Assembly: GCA_963751355.1 (NCBI GenBank)
Contig: CAVVVS010000112.1
Span: 1-59,349, forward strand
Direction of reading: 5' to 3'
Source: CAVVVS01 sp963751355
GTDB lineage: Bacteria; Bacteroidota; Ignavibacteria; Ignavibacteriales; Ignavibacteriaceae
Length of the DNA stretch: 59,349 bases
The translations under genes and the position numbers were made by a program. Below the pieces are notes generated by a model that saw nothing but the letters and a program-made list of their open reading frames with translations, searched no databases and was not told the origin of the DNA. Positions 36,190 through 44,926 of this stretch are shown here, one piece after another. Position 1 is the first letter of the stretch. The number at the start of each line of letters is the position of its first letter.

Positions 36190-37518
36190 ATGGACACAGA
36201 TGTAAAATCATCAAAGGAACAAAATTCTGTCGATGATACAAAGTATTCGATGGACACCCATCTGATATACGGAAAAAATGTAAGTAAAAAGTGGGATTAT
36301 GCCCATCACGTTTTACCCCCTATTTCCTCTTCAGTCGTGTACAGACTTGATTCGGTTGAAAGAGGAGCAGCAGGTTTTCTTGAATTTGCTAATTCTCCGG
36401 TTTCCGGGGAAGAGCCGATGCCGATTTATATTTATGACAGGCTTGGCGAACCGAATAAAGATATTTTGGAAGAAAATCTTGCATATGCGGAAAAAGCTGA
36501 GATGTCGGTAACATTTGCTACCGGAATGGGAGCCATTTCCGGTATCCTCGGTATGTTAACTAAAACCGGTGATGAAATCATTGCTCACAAAACAATGTAC
36601 GGATGTACTTTTTCTCTTCTAACAAATTGGTATCCTCGCTTCAATATTAAAACTAATATGTTAGATTTAACCGAGCCTAAAAATATTCAAAATTATATCA
36701 CTCCTAAAACAAAAGTTATTTATATAGAATCTCCCGCAAATCCGAATCTTGATATCATTGATATCAGAGCCGTCCGAAACATTGTTGATGAATATAATAA
36801 AGAACGCACCGAAGCTGAAAAAATAAAAATTGTTGTAGATAATACTTTTGCTACTCCATACTGTCAAAGACCGATTGAATTAGGTGCAAATTTTTCAGTT
36901 AATTCATTGACAAAAGGTATTGGCGGATTCGGGACGGATATGGGCGGTGTTGTTGCCGGAAAGAAAAAGTACAAAGATATGCTTCTGCTGTATAGGAAAG
37001 ATTTCGGAGCTGTTTTAAATAATAAAAGTGCGTGGACGGTGATGACATATGGGCTGCCTACTCTTCCTGTTAGAATAAAGCATCAGCTTAAATCTGCTAT
37101 GCATGTTGCAGAATTTTTGGAAAGCCATCCTAAAGTGGAGTACGTTAATTACCCGGGATTGCCGGGATATAAACATTACGAGCTTGCAAAAAAACAAATG
37201 GTTGATTACAACGGTAATTTTGCTCCGGGCAGTCTTATCTATTTTGTTTTGAAAGGCACTGATGGGAACGAAAGTAAAGAAAAAGCTAAAAAATTTATGA
37301 ACTATGCAGCTAAAAATGCATACACTATGACCCTGGCAGTTAGTCTTGGGCATACCCGTACGCTGATGGAACATCCTGCTTCGATGACTCATTCTATGTT
37401 CCCGGTCGATAAACTGATGGCTTTCGGTATCAATCCGGGCGGTATCAGGCTGGCGGTGGGATTGGAAAGTGTGGATGACATTCTAACGGATTTGGACACT
37501 TGTTTAAATATTCTTTAA
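36190..37518 (+). CDS. Methionine gamma-lyase-like PLP enzyme
   Basis: 442 aa of the Cys/Met metabolism family. It has a 40-residue N-terminal extension and an extra acidic loop (65-78, SPVSGEEPMPIY) compared with the cystathionine enzyme at 33051. The PLP lysine is K242 in VNSLTKGIGGFGTDMGG; D217 (VVDNTFATPYC) stacks with the cofactor; YDRLGEPNKDILEENL and SLGHTRTLMEHPASMTHSM are also present. This branch is usually annotated methionine gamma-lyase or O-acetylhomoserine sulfhydrylase. The mature sequence does not decide between elimination and substitution chemistry. Monocistronic, with an intrinsic terminator about 160 bp downstream. Confidence 0.85.
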   Translation: MDTDVKSSKEQNSVDDTKYSMDTHLIYGKNVSKKWDYAHHVLPPISSSVVYRLDSVERGAAGFLEFANSPVSGEEPMPIYIYDRLGEPNKDILEENLAYAEKAEMSVTFATGMGAISGILGMLTKTGDEIIAHKTMYGCTFSLLTNWYPRFNIKTNMLDLTEPKNIQNYITPKTKVIYIESPANPNLDIIDIRAVRNIVDEYNKERTEAEKIKIVVDNTFATPYCQRPIELGANFSVNSLTKGIGGFGTDMGGVVAGKKKYKDMLLLYRKDFGAVLNNKSAWTVMTYGLPTLPVRIKHQLKSAMHVAEFLESHPKVEYVNYPGLPGYKHYELAKKQMVDYNGNFAPGSLIYFVLKGTDGNESKEKAKKFMNYAAKNAYTMTLAVSLGHTRTLMEHPASMTHSMFPVDKLMAFGINPGGIRLAVGLESVDDILTDLDTCLNIL

Positions 37519-37567
37519 TTCATTCTTATGTCCGTTGTATTGTATAAAAAATATTGAGTATAATTTA

Positions 37568-37657
37568 TTATCCCCTCGGCGGTTTAAAGTTAGATGTATC
37601 GCCCGGGTAATGATGTCCTTTTTTCTCAGGGGATTCATAAAATGTACTTAATACTTT
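37568..37657 (-). other. Startless 29-codon reading frame, possible gene remnant
   Basis: On the minus strand a frame between two stops contains SPEKKGHHYPGDTSNFKPPR. It is rich in Pro, Gly and His and unlike random AT-rich translation, but no ATG, GTG or TTG begins it. The same DNA can also fold (ATCCCCT near 37569 with AGGGGAT near 37628). It could be a remnant C-terminus or coincidence. Confidence 0.2.
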
Positions 37658-37679
37658 TTAAAAAATATTATACTTGGTA

Positions 37680-37720
37680 AAAGGTCACTTGAAAAAATCT
37701 TAAATTTTAGTGACCTTTTT
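37680..37720 (+). terminator. Intrinsic terminator
   Basis: AAAGGTCACT and AGTGACCTTT form a 10-bp stem with a 19-nt loop, followed by TTATTTC. It ends the methionine-gamma-lyase-like transcript and lies before the true start of the next gene (37767). Confidence 0.7.
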
Positions 37721-37766
37721 ATTTCTATTCATTAAAAATGCGATATTAAAACATAATCTGGAAAGC

Positions 37767-38612
37767 ATGATGAGAAAAATAATCTTCTTTGTATTTTTAT
37801 TAATTTTAGTTTCCGGTATCAATACAGTTAACGCACAAGAAAAAGCAGAGCCGCAGGACAGTATCGAAGTGTATATAATGGATTCATTCGTGACACCGGA
37901 AGTACCGCATACATTTATGTTATCCTTTTTTACAAGTGCACGTTGTAAATCCAAAGTAAAAATTGACGGCAAATATGAATACACCGTTTCCGGAAAGCTC
38001 ACTGAAAATCATAGTACAAAAATTGATATAAGTGATTTAAACTTTAGATCTAAAGATGTGCCATTCGTTATTTTGGTTGAAGATTCTCTCGGTCATATAT
38101 TTAAAAGCGAACGGTACGATATTACAATGCCGACGGAAATAAAAGTAAAGAGCGAATCTAATTTCCTTTTATTATGTTTGTTCGGGGGCGCTGTTTTTGC
38201 AATTCCTTCACCAACATACGTATTGACAAAAGATAATCAATATTTTAGTTTGACGAAAGAGATCCCTTTATTTTCAATTCGCTCGAAAAGCTTCAACTAC
38301 CCGGAAGGATATTTCTCTGTAGAGTATTCCTATATTTTTAAAGCAAGAGAACATAATTTTTTCAGAATCGGATATAAACATATAATTAATGTCCCCGGTA
38401 TTCAGTTTATTTCACCAGGAATAAACTGGTTCACAAATTTTAAGGGATTTAACGGTATTAGTCCTGAAATTTCAATTGGCTGGATGAAACTGTTTAATGT
38501 ATTCACATTGTATTCCCGCTACCGGTATAATTTTCAGCCTGGTAAGAGTGCAAAAGATTTCCAGGAAATCAGTATCGGCGTATATTCCAGTTTCTTTTCT
38601 GTTTATTTCTAA
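37767..38612 (+). CDS. Hypothetical exported/envelope protein
   Basis: 281 aa from ATG 37767 (an equivalent Met follows directly), with GGAAAGC upstream. A longer frame from 37710 would begin inside the terminator and is rejected. Signal peptide MMRKIIFFVFLLILVSGINTVNAQ. The C-terminal half alternates hydrophobic and polar residues like beta-barrel strands (GYFSVEYSYIFKAREHNFFRIGYKHII, NVFTLYSRYRYNFQPG) and ends FFSVYF, typical of outer-membrane proteins. No known family was recognised. GNAT follows after 14 bp, so the two may be cotranscribed. Confidence 0.7.
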   Translation: MMRKIIFFVFLLILVSGINTVNAQEKAEPQDSIEVYIMDSFVTPEVPHTFMLSFFTSARCKSKVKIDGKYEYTVSGKLTENHSTKIDISDLNFRSKDVPFVILVEDSLGHIFKSERYDITMPTEIKVKSESNFLLLCLFGGAVFAIPSPTYVLTKDNQYFSLTKEIPLFSIRSKSFNYPEGYFSVEYSYIFKAREHNFFRIGYKHIINVPGIQFISPGINWFTNFKGFNGISPEISIGWMKLFNVFTLYSRYRYNFQPGKSAKDFQEISIGVYSSFFSVYF

Positions 38613-38626
38613 ATCAAAGGTTTGAC

Positions 38627-39535
38627 ATGGAGATAAAAAATTTTTCCGAAGACATTTTAATTGAGGTTGCAAAACTTTGCCGGCAAAGTATGGAACTTGA
38701 CATAATGCCTGATTTTCTGCTTAGAGAAAAAACCTTTGGCGAGCCTGATTTTGATCCGGGAATGACCCTGGCTGTATATCCTGATAATTCAAATATTCCG
38801 GCGGGCTTTATTCAGGGAGTGATAAAAGATAGACATGAGGAGAAAATAGGTTACATCAAACTTTTTTGTGTCAATCCAGGTTTTAGAAGGAAAGGCATTG
38901 CTTCTTTATTATATGAAAATATTGAGACTCAAATGAAAAAGAGGGGGATCAAAAAAATAAGGGTTTATGAATCATATCCTAATTATTTTATGCCTGGTGT
39001 AGACCCGTTTTATACCGAAGCAATTTGTTTCTTTGAGAGGAACGGGTTCAAAAAATTTAGTGATACGTCTAATTTAACAGCGGACTTATTTGAAACAGAT
39101 TTTGATACGCATGAAGATGAAAAAAAATTAGAGCCTGAGAATATTTTTTGTCGAAGAGCCGAAACAAAGGATAAAGTTAAAATAAATGAATGGATTAAAA
39201 AGAATTTTAACGCATGGTTAGGTGAGGTTTCGGAATCGTTCAATAATAACCCGGTCAGTTTATTTATTGCGGAGAAAAATGGTGAAATAGGTGCTTTTTC
39301 AGCTTTTGAAGTGAATAACAAGGGAACCGGCTGGTTCGGACCTATGGGAACAGACGATTCTTTGAGAGGAAAAGGAATTGGCGGCATTTTGTTTAAAAAA
39401 TGTCTTGCTGATATGAAAGATATCGGGTATTCCAAAGCAATTATTCCCTGGGTCGGACCTATTCCTTTTTATATGAAATATGCAAACGCAAGGGTTTCGC
39501 GGTTATTTTGGCGTTACGAAAAAAAATTGGAATGA
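38627..39535 (+). CDS. Tandem GNAT-family acetyltransferase
   Basis: 302 aa with two GNAT modules. The first (about 1-150) has the acetyl-CoA loop FCVNPGFRRKGIASLLYENIE. The second (about 170-302) has GPMGTDDSLRGKGIGGILFKKCLADM. Both keep the R/Q-x-x-G-x-G/A pattern, so both may bind acetyl-CoA, though in double GNATs often only one is active. Cytoplasmic, no signal peptide. The acceptor (amine, amino sugar, protein) cannot be inferred. Confidence 0.88.
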   Translation: MEIKNFSEDILIEVAKLCRQSMELDIMPDFLLREKTFGEPDFDPGMTLAVYPDNSNIPAGFIQGVIKDRHEEKIGYIKLFCVNPGFRRKGIASLLYENIETQMKKRGIKKIRVYESYPNYFMPGVDPFYTEAICFFERNGFKKFSDTSNLTADLFETDFDTHEDEKKLEPENIFCRRAETKDKVKINEWIKKNFNAWLGEVSESFNNNPVSLFIAEKNGEIGAFSAFEVNNKGTGWFGPMGTDDSLRGKGIGGILFKKCLADMKDIGYSKAIIPWVGPIPFYMKYANARVSRLFWRYEKKLE

Positions 39536-39592
39536 TCGGAATAAATTATTTGTTATAGACATTGATAATGAATAAAAAATTAATAGAGTTTA

Positions 39593-42118
39593 ATGAAATT
39601 TATAATAGCTGTGTTATGTTATACCTTCTCGAGTTCCCTTTTTGCACAACCCGGCTCGATAAAAGGAACCGTTTCCGACGGTTTGCAGCCGCTTCCGCTC
39701 GTAAATATAGTTATACTTGATGCATTCATCGGAACAAGTTCTAATGATGATGGTTCTTACAAAATTAATAATTTACCCCCGGGAAAATATAAAATAAAAT
39801 TTAGTGCGGTCGGTTTTACCACAGAAATTTTTGAAGCTTCTGTACTTTCCGGTAAAACCACAGAATTGAATGTAAATCTGAAACCGGCGCTTATCCAAGT
39901 AGATGAAGTTAAAGTAACAGGGTACCTTAGGGGAGGACAGAACGATACTCAAACTAGTCTCATTGATTTAAATCCGGAAAGTGCAAAAATTCAGCCTGGT
40001 GCGGTGGAGGATGTATTCAGAACATTACAATCTTTACCGGGAGTATTGGCTCCGAACGATTTTTCATCTCAGTTAATTATCAGGGGAAGCGGTCCGGATC
40101 AAAATTTGATAATCATGGATGATGTTGAGATATTTAATCCATACAGGCTGTACGGAGTGATAAGCATGTTCAATCCCGATGCTGTTTCAAATGTTGATCT
40201 AATTACCGGTGGATTTCCGGCAAGTTACGGCGACAGGCTTTCTGCTGTACTGGATGTTACTAATAGAGAGGGGACAAAAAAGAAATCTATTTCAGGAAAT
40301 CTTAACGCTTCCATTGTCGATGCTAATCTTGTGCTGGAAGGTAAAAATCCTTTCAACTTGAATGGGAGCTGGCTAATCGATTCGCGTAGAACTTATTATG
40401 ATCTAATTATTGAACCATTTGTGAAAGGAACCGGATTAGTCGATGATAATGTTTCTTTTCCTAATTTTTACGATGTTCAAACAAAACTGGTGATAGGTCC
40501 CTATAACGGGAGTAAATTTTTAATTGACGGTATATATTCACGGGATGGTGTTAATGTTGTCAGCGGTAATAAAAGAAAGACTGCCGACAGTATCGGGGTA
40601 TCCAATGAAACAAGAAACGATGTTTTTAGCTTTGCCTGGCATTATAATCCTTCTGATAATATATTCAACAAATTGATCATGTCATGGTACAGAAATGGGG
40701 GAGCTGCTGATCTTAATTCCCAAATCCTCGATCCTTCATTAAATCGTCAAGATTTCAAAAACGTCATCCTAGACACATTAGCACCCTATTTGTATAATTT
40801 TAAATTTAATACCGATTTCAGTTTCAGGAAATATTCCTTCGATGACAAGTTTGCTTACTACTGGAGCGGAAATATTTTTGAAGCCGGTGCGGGCGTCGAT
40901 TTCCTGCAAAATACAATTTTTTTTAAATTTCAAATAGCCCCCGAGCTAATGGCTATTTTACGCTCCAACCCGAGATTTAATTCGGCTTTAAATGATTTAA
41001 AAGATGTAACTTATTACAATAGATATCATGCTTATGTTCAAAATAAATTTATGATAGACAATCTAAATATTCAGCCCGGTTTAAGATTTGACTATTATGA
41101 TAATTTACAAAAAGCTTATCTCTCTCCCCGCTTATCATTATCATATGCTCTTGGCAAATTGACAACTTTACGTGCTTCATGGGGAATCTATTATCAGTCT
41201 CCGGGATATGAAAAATTAAGAGATCAAAATGTGTTATTTGATCTTAACAGAGTATATACCGAAAAGCTTGATGCTGAAAAAGCAATACATTATGTGCTGG
41301 GGTTTGATAGATGGTTAAACAGTGAATGGAATTTGAAAATAGAAGGATATTATAAAGATTTCAGTAATTTGATTGTCCCTGAAGTAATGCAGGGAGCAAC
41401 TTATTTAACCGAAAGAATACCCGGGAAAGATCCGCGCTACACACCCGGATGGAGCCCGCCGGTTGCGGTAAAAGGTGATTCTGTTACCCAGGTGCCGGTA
41501 AATGGTTCATACGGTGAGGCGTACGGAATTGAATTACTTCTTTCCAAAAAAAATCTAATGAACTCCGATAAACTCTCCGGCTGGATTTCTTATTCACACG
41601 CATTTGCCAATAGATTAGATAACGGTATAAAAACACCGTTTAGGTTTGATCAGCGAAATACTGTTAATATTGTCCTTGATTACAGGGTGAATTCCTGGTT
41701 TAGTGTCGGGTGTCGCTGGCAGTATGGTTCTGGTTTTCCATACACCGAACCAACCGGCGTAAAACCCAGAATTATTTTAACGGATCAAAATGATGACGGT
41801 AAACCGGAAACTCCACAAATCGCTACCCGGGGAAGTTATTTCAACCCCGATGATAACAGAGTTATTTTCGATATTGATTATGGCGGCAACAAATTTAACG
41901 CAAGGAAACCTGCTTATCACCGGCTTGATATCAGGTTTACCGCTCTTGCCGAATATTGGAATATGAACTGGACATTTTATCTTGATGTAATAAATGCGTA
42001 CAATCATAAAAATGTGATAGGATATGATTATTATGTTAATCAAAATTTAACTTTAGGAAGAGAAGCCAGTACAATGTTTCCTATTATTCCCACTTTAGGA
42101 TTTAGCGTAAAGTTTTAA
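39593..42118 (+). CDS. TonB-dependent outer-membrane receptor
   Basis: 841 aa. Signal peptide 1-18 (...SSSLFAQ); carboxypeptidase-regulatory-like domain 22-100 (GSIKGTVSDGLQPLPLVNIVI); plug about 110-225 (VEDVFRTLQSLPGVLAPNDFSSQLIIRGSGPDQNLIIMDDVEIFNPYRLYG); a barrel with C-terminal TMFPIIPTLGFSVKF ending in Phe, as expected for BAM insertion. The plug type is close to that of receptors that work without a SusD partner, in contrast to SusC. The substrate is unknown. It shares only domain order with the receptor at 19238, not a close sequence, so they are not recent duplicates. Confidence 0.93.
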   Translation: MKFIIAVLCYTFSSSLFAQPGSIKGTVSDGLQPLPLVNIVILDAFIGTSSNDDGSYKINNLPPGKYKIKFSAVGFTTEIFEASVLSGKTTELNVNLKPALIQVDEVKVTGYLRGGQNDTQTSLIDLNPESAKIQPGAVEDVFRTLQSLPGVLAPNDFSSQLIIRGSGPDQNLIIMDDVEIFNPYRLYGVISMFNPDAVSNVDLITGGFPASYGDRLSAVLDVTNREGTKKKSISGNLNASIVDANLVLEGKNPFNLNGSWLIDSRRTYYDLIIEPFVKGTGLVDDNVSFPNFYDVQTKLVIGPYNGSKFLIDGIYSRDGVNVVSGNKRKTADSIGVSNETRNDVFSFAWHYNPSDNIFNKLIMSWYRNGGAADLNSQILDPSLNRQDFKNVILDTLAPYLYNFKFNTDFSFRKYSFDDKFAYYWSGNIFEAGAGVDFLQNTIFFKFQIAPELMAILRSNPRFNSALNDLKDVTYYNRYHAYVQNKFMIDNLNIQPGLRFDYYDNLQKAYLSPRLSLSYALGKLTTLRASWGIYYQSPGYEKLRDQNVLFDLNRVYTEKLDAEKAIHYVLGFDRWLNSEWNLKIEGYYKDFSNLIVPEVMQGATYLTERIPGKDPRYTPGWSPPVAVKGDSVTQVPVNGSYGEAYGIELLLSKKNLMNSDKLSGWISYSHAFANRLDNGIKTPFRFDQRNTVNIVLDYRVNSWFSVGCRWQYGSGFPYTEPTGVKPRIILTDQNDDGKPETPQIATRGSYFNPDDNRVIFDIDYGGNKFNARKPAYHRLDIRFTALAEYWNMNWTFYLDVINAYNHKNVIGYDYYVNQNLTLGREASTMFPIIPTLGFSVKF

Positions 42119-42221
42119 ATTTAGTTCAGTATTTAAAGAGTTTTTTGAGGATAAACAAAGTAATTTGTAATTTGATATTTATTTAAAAAGTAATCCTTGC
42201 ATTTTTATTACTGAATACTTA

Positions 42222-43088
42222 ATGGTAGACAAACAAAAATCTTACATCGACCTGGGTGATAGAGGTAAGTATAATTTTCATAATAAATTGAATAATCTTA
42301 CCGGCAAAGAATGGATAAAGTTCACCAAATCATGGTTTATTCATGTGCCTCCGCGAAGAAACAATAATGAGATGCTTCACCCGGCAAAGTTTCCCGAAAC
42401 ATTAGTCGAGGAATTCATATCTTTCTTTACCAAAGAAGGGGATTGGGTTTTTGATCCTTTTATGGGTACAGGCAGCTCATTAATTGCTGCCGGTAATTTG
42501 AAGAGAAACGGTGCCGCGGTTGAGCTTTCCAAAGAATATTACCGGATTGCAAAGGAGAGAATACGCAAAAAAAAATATTCAGATAAAATTTTCCCTTTGC
42601 ACGGTAACTCGGAAGATCTCACTAATATTTTGAAGAAAGCCTCGCTAAATAATATTGAATTCGATTTTACTATCACTTCGCCCCCATATTGGAATCAGTT
42701 GGAACGTAATTCGATGCGGCAAAAACTTCGAAGCGATAAGGGACTTTCTACTAAATATTCCACTAGTAAAAAAGACATAGGTAATATCAAAGATTATGAA
42801 GAATTTATTGAGAAGCAGGCAAAAATTTTTGATTTGGTCTTTGATATCACAAAAAATAAAGGTTACTTGACCGTTATTACCAATAATGTTTATTATAAAG
42901 GAAAACTTTACCCTTTGGCTTATGATACCGCCGTTTCATTAACTAAAAGAGGCGATAAAAGCTGGATATTAAAAGACGAAAAAATTTGGCTTCAGAATGA
43001 TAAACCACTTATTGCCCTTGGAGTTAATAGTGCATGGGTTTCTAATAGACATCACCAGTATTGTTTGATTTTGAGGAAAGAAGTTTGA
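42222..43088 (+). CDS. Orphan N4/N6-type DNA methyltransferase
   Basis: 288 aa. Motif I (SAM binding) VFDPFMGTGSSLIAAGNLKRNGAAVELS at about 80-108 comes before the catalytic motif IV TSPPYWNQL at about 150. The order I-IV, with a target-recognition stretch after the catalytic motif, is typical of the N6_N4_Mtase family. SPPYW favours N4-cytosine methylation, though adenine cannot be excluded. No restriction endonuclease or specificity gene is adjacent, so it looks like a solitary enzyme for epigenetic marking. Base composition matches its neighbours, with no sign of recent transfer. Confidence 0.88.
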   Translation: MVDKQKSYIDLGDRGKYNFHNKLNNLTGKEWIKFTKSWFIHVPPRRNNNEMLHPAKFPETLVEEFISFFTKEGDWVFDPFMGTGSSLIAAGNLKRNGAAVELSKEYYRIAKERIRKKKYSDKIFPLHGNSEDLTNILKKASLNNIEFDFTITSPPYWNQLERNSMRQKLRSDKGLSTKYSTSKKDIGNIKDYEEFIEKQAKIFDLVFDITKNKGYLTVITNNVYYKGKLYPLAYDTAVSLTKRGDKSWILKDEKIWLQNDKPLIALGVNSAWVSNRHHQYCLILRKEV

Positions 43089-43260
43089 TGGGACTTTTTT
43101 ATTCCGAAGTAATGGTTATTCTGTAAAAACTTTAAAATGATAATAATGGAATTAATTTTAAACCGGAAAACCAAAATCATTTCAGCTTTAATAAATAATT
43201 TATGAATCTTAAACTTCAAATTTATTTTTACACTTTCAATTAAACATTAACGTAAATAAG

Positions 43261-44439
43261 ATGATTTTAACTGTTTCCGAATTAACCAAACAAATTAAAC
43301 AAACATTAGAAGAAAATTTTTCCAAAGTGACTGTTCAGGGTGAAATATCCGGTTTTAAAGCGCATGTATCTGGACACTGGTATTTCACTTTAAAAGATGC
43401 GGATGCAACAATTTCATGCACTATGTGGAAAGGAATAAATAATTACGTATTTTTTACTCCGCAGAACGGAATGAAAGTTAACATAACTGGGAGGATTACC
43501 GTCTACCCTCCACGCGGTAATTACCAGCTTGATGCGAGATCTATGAAACCAGCCGGTATTGGTGAATTGCAAGCAGCATTTGAAATGCTAAAACAAAAAC
43601 TTGACGAAGAAGGATTGTTTGATGAACAATACAATCAGCCCATCCCCGGTTTTCCTAAAAAAATTGGAATCGTTACCGCTATCGACGGCGCAGCTTTCAG
43701 AGATATGATTAGTGTTGCCGAACGAAGATTTCCACTTGTTGAATTAGTAATTGCCCCTTCTAAAGTTCAAGGAAACAGAGCTGCCGAAACCATCGCCGAG
43801 AGTATAAAGCAATTGAACAACAAAAATGATGTGGACGTAATTATTGTCGGACGGGGAGGCGGTTCAATAGAAGATTTATGGGCATTTAATGAAGAAATTG
43901 TCGCAAGAGCAATATTTAATTCAAAAATACCAATTATCTCCGGTGTTGGGCATGAAGTAGACTTTACAATAGCAGATTTTGTCTCAGATTTACGTGCCCC
44001 CACTCCTTCGGCGGCTATGGAATTAGCCACTCCTGACAAGGATGATTTCTTTGCCTTTATTAACGATTTTTCCTATAATTCAACCGAAAATATGAAGATG
44101 CTTTTCAGAAGATATGAGAGTATGATACGTGATACTCTGTCTTCATATGGATTCAGAATGCCGCTTGATCTAATTCGACGGAAATCTCAACTGCTGGATA
44201 GTTTGGTATATAAACTTTTACAAAATATGGACCGCAAGTACTTGATAACTGGCAATAAATTATCACTTCTTACCAGAACAATTGAATCCCACGATGTAAA
44301 CAGAATACTTAAAAAAGGGTTTGTTTTGGTTAAGCAGGATACAAAATTTGTTCAACGAGCCGTTAATTTTAAATTTAACAAAGATACAGCGTTAAAGTTT
44401 TTGGATGGCGAAGTTTTACTGAAATTAAATCAAAAGTGA
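43261..44439 (+). CDS. xseA: Exodeoxyribonuclease VII large subunit
   Basis: 392 aa. An N-terminal OB fold (1-100, VQGEISGFKAHVSGHWYFTLKDADATISCTMW) precedes the catalytic domain with GRGGGSIEDLWAFNEE and GHEVDFTIADFVSDLRAPTPSAAMEL. A helical region and a short C-terminal strand segment follow. With XseB it degrades single-stranded DNA from both ends in mismatch repair and recombination. The long coiled coil is shortened compared with E. coli (456 aa). The small-subunit gene lies 227 bp downstream, with its own promoter-like site. Confidence 0.95.
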   Translation: MILTVSELTKQIKQTLEENFSKVTVQGEISGFKAHVSGHWYFTLKDADATISCTMWKGINNYVFFTPQNGMKVNITGRITVYPPRGNYQLDARSMKPAGIGELQAAFEMLKQKLDEEGLFDEQYNQPIPGFPKKIGIVTAIDGAAFRDMISVAERRFPLVELVIAPSKVQGNRAAETIAESIKQLNNKNDVDVIIVGRGGGSIEDLWAFNEEIVARAIFNSKIPIISGVGHEVDFTIADFVSDLRAPTPSAAMELATPDKDDFFAFINDFSYNSTENMKMLFRRYESMIRDTLSSYGFRMPLDLIRRKSQLLDSLVYKLLQNMDRKYLITGNKLSLLTRTIESHDVNRILKKGFVLVKQDTKFVQRAVNFKFNKDTALKFLDGEVLLKLNQK

Positions 44440-44610
44440 CCGGGTTTATTCATTGTTTTAAATATTTATGTTAAAATAGTATTATTTTTAAAGGCTTATT
44501 AATTCGAAATGATATTCACATTTGCAAAGCAATTGATCGATATAAGTTAGTAAGATTAAAAAATGATTTTATAATTTAAATTTTTAGTTATATTTTTATT
44601 CTGCTTGTGA

Positions 44611-44618
44611 TATATTTG
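44611..44618 (+). promoter_or_regulatory. Candidate -7 element of the xseB-dxs unit
   Basis: TATATTTG matches TAnnTTTG 48 bp upstream of xseB. No clear TTG sits at the matching -33 distance, so the call is weaker than those for typA or nuoA. Confidence 0.4.
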
Positions 44619-44666
44619 TTTAATATTTAATGCTGCGGAATTTTCAGAATTTAGAAAAGTGATAAA

Positions 44667-44924
44667 ATGCCAAAAAAATCAACCAAAGAATCGTTTGAAA
44701 ATAAAATAAAGAGACTGGAAGAAATATCTGACTTATTGGAAAGTGAAGAAATTGGCCTGGAAAAAGCTATAATTTTATATGAAGAAGGTATTGAACTTTC
44801 AAAGGTTTGTATTGGTACTTTGAAAAATACTGAGTTAAAAATAACCGAGCTAAAAAAGAAATTGGATGAAGTAACATCGGAAGACGAAGAACTATTTGAC
44901 GATTTAGAAAGTGGGGATGAGTAG
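44667..44924 (+). CDS. xseB: Exodeoxyribonuclease VII small subunit
   Basis: 85 aa; the usual two-helix subunit with SFENKIKRLEEISDLLESEEIGLEKAIILYEEGIELSKVC and an acidic tail. Several small subunits bind each XseA. It is spaced 2 bp from dxs, the same xseB-dxs linkage seen in many bacteria. Start chosen at ATG 44667, followed by MPKKSTKESF. Confidence 0.93.
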   Translation: MPKKSTKESFENKIKRLEEISDLLESEEIGLEKAIILYEEGIELSKVCIGTLKNTELKITELKKKLDEVTSEDEELFDDLESGDE

Positions 44925-44926
44925 TA

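Noticed and set aside
37700..38002. 100-aa minus-strand frame
   Set aside because: Antisense to the signal peptide of the envelope protein and to a terminator.
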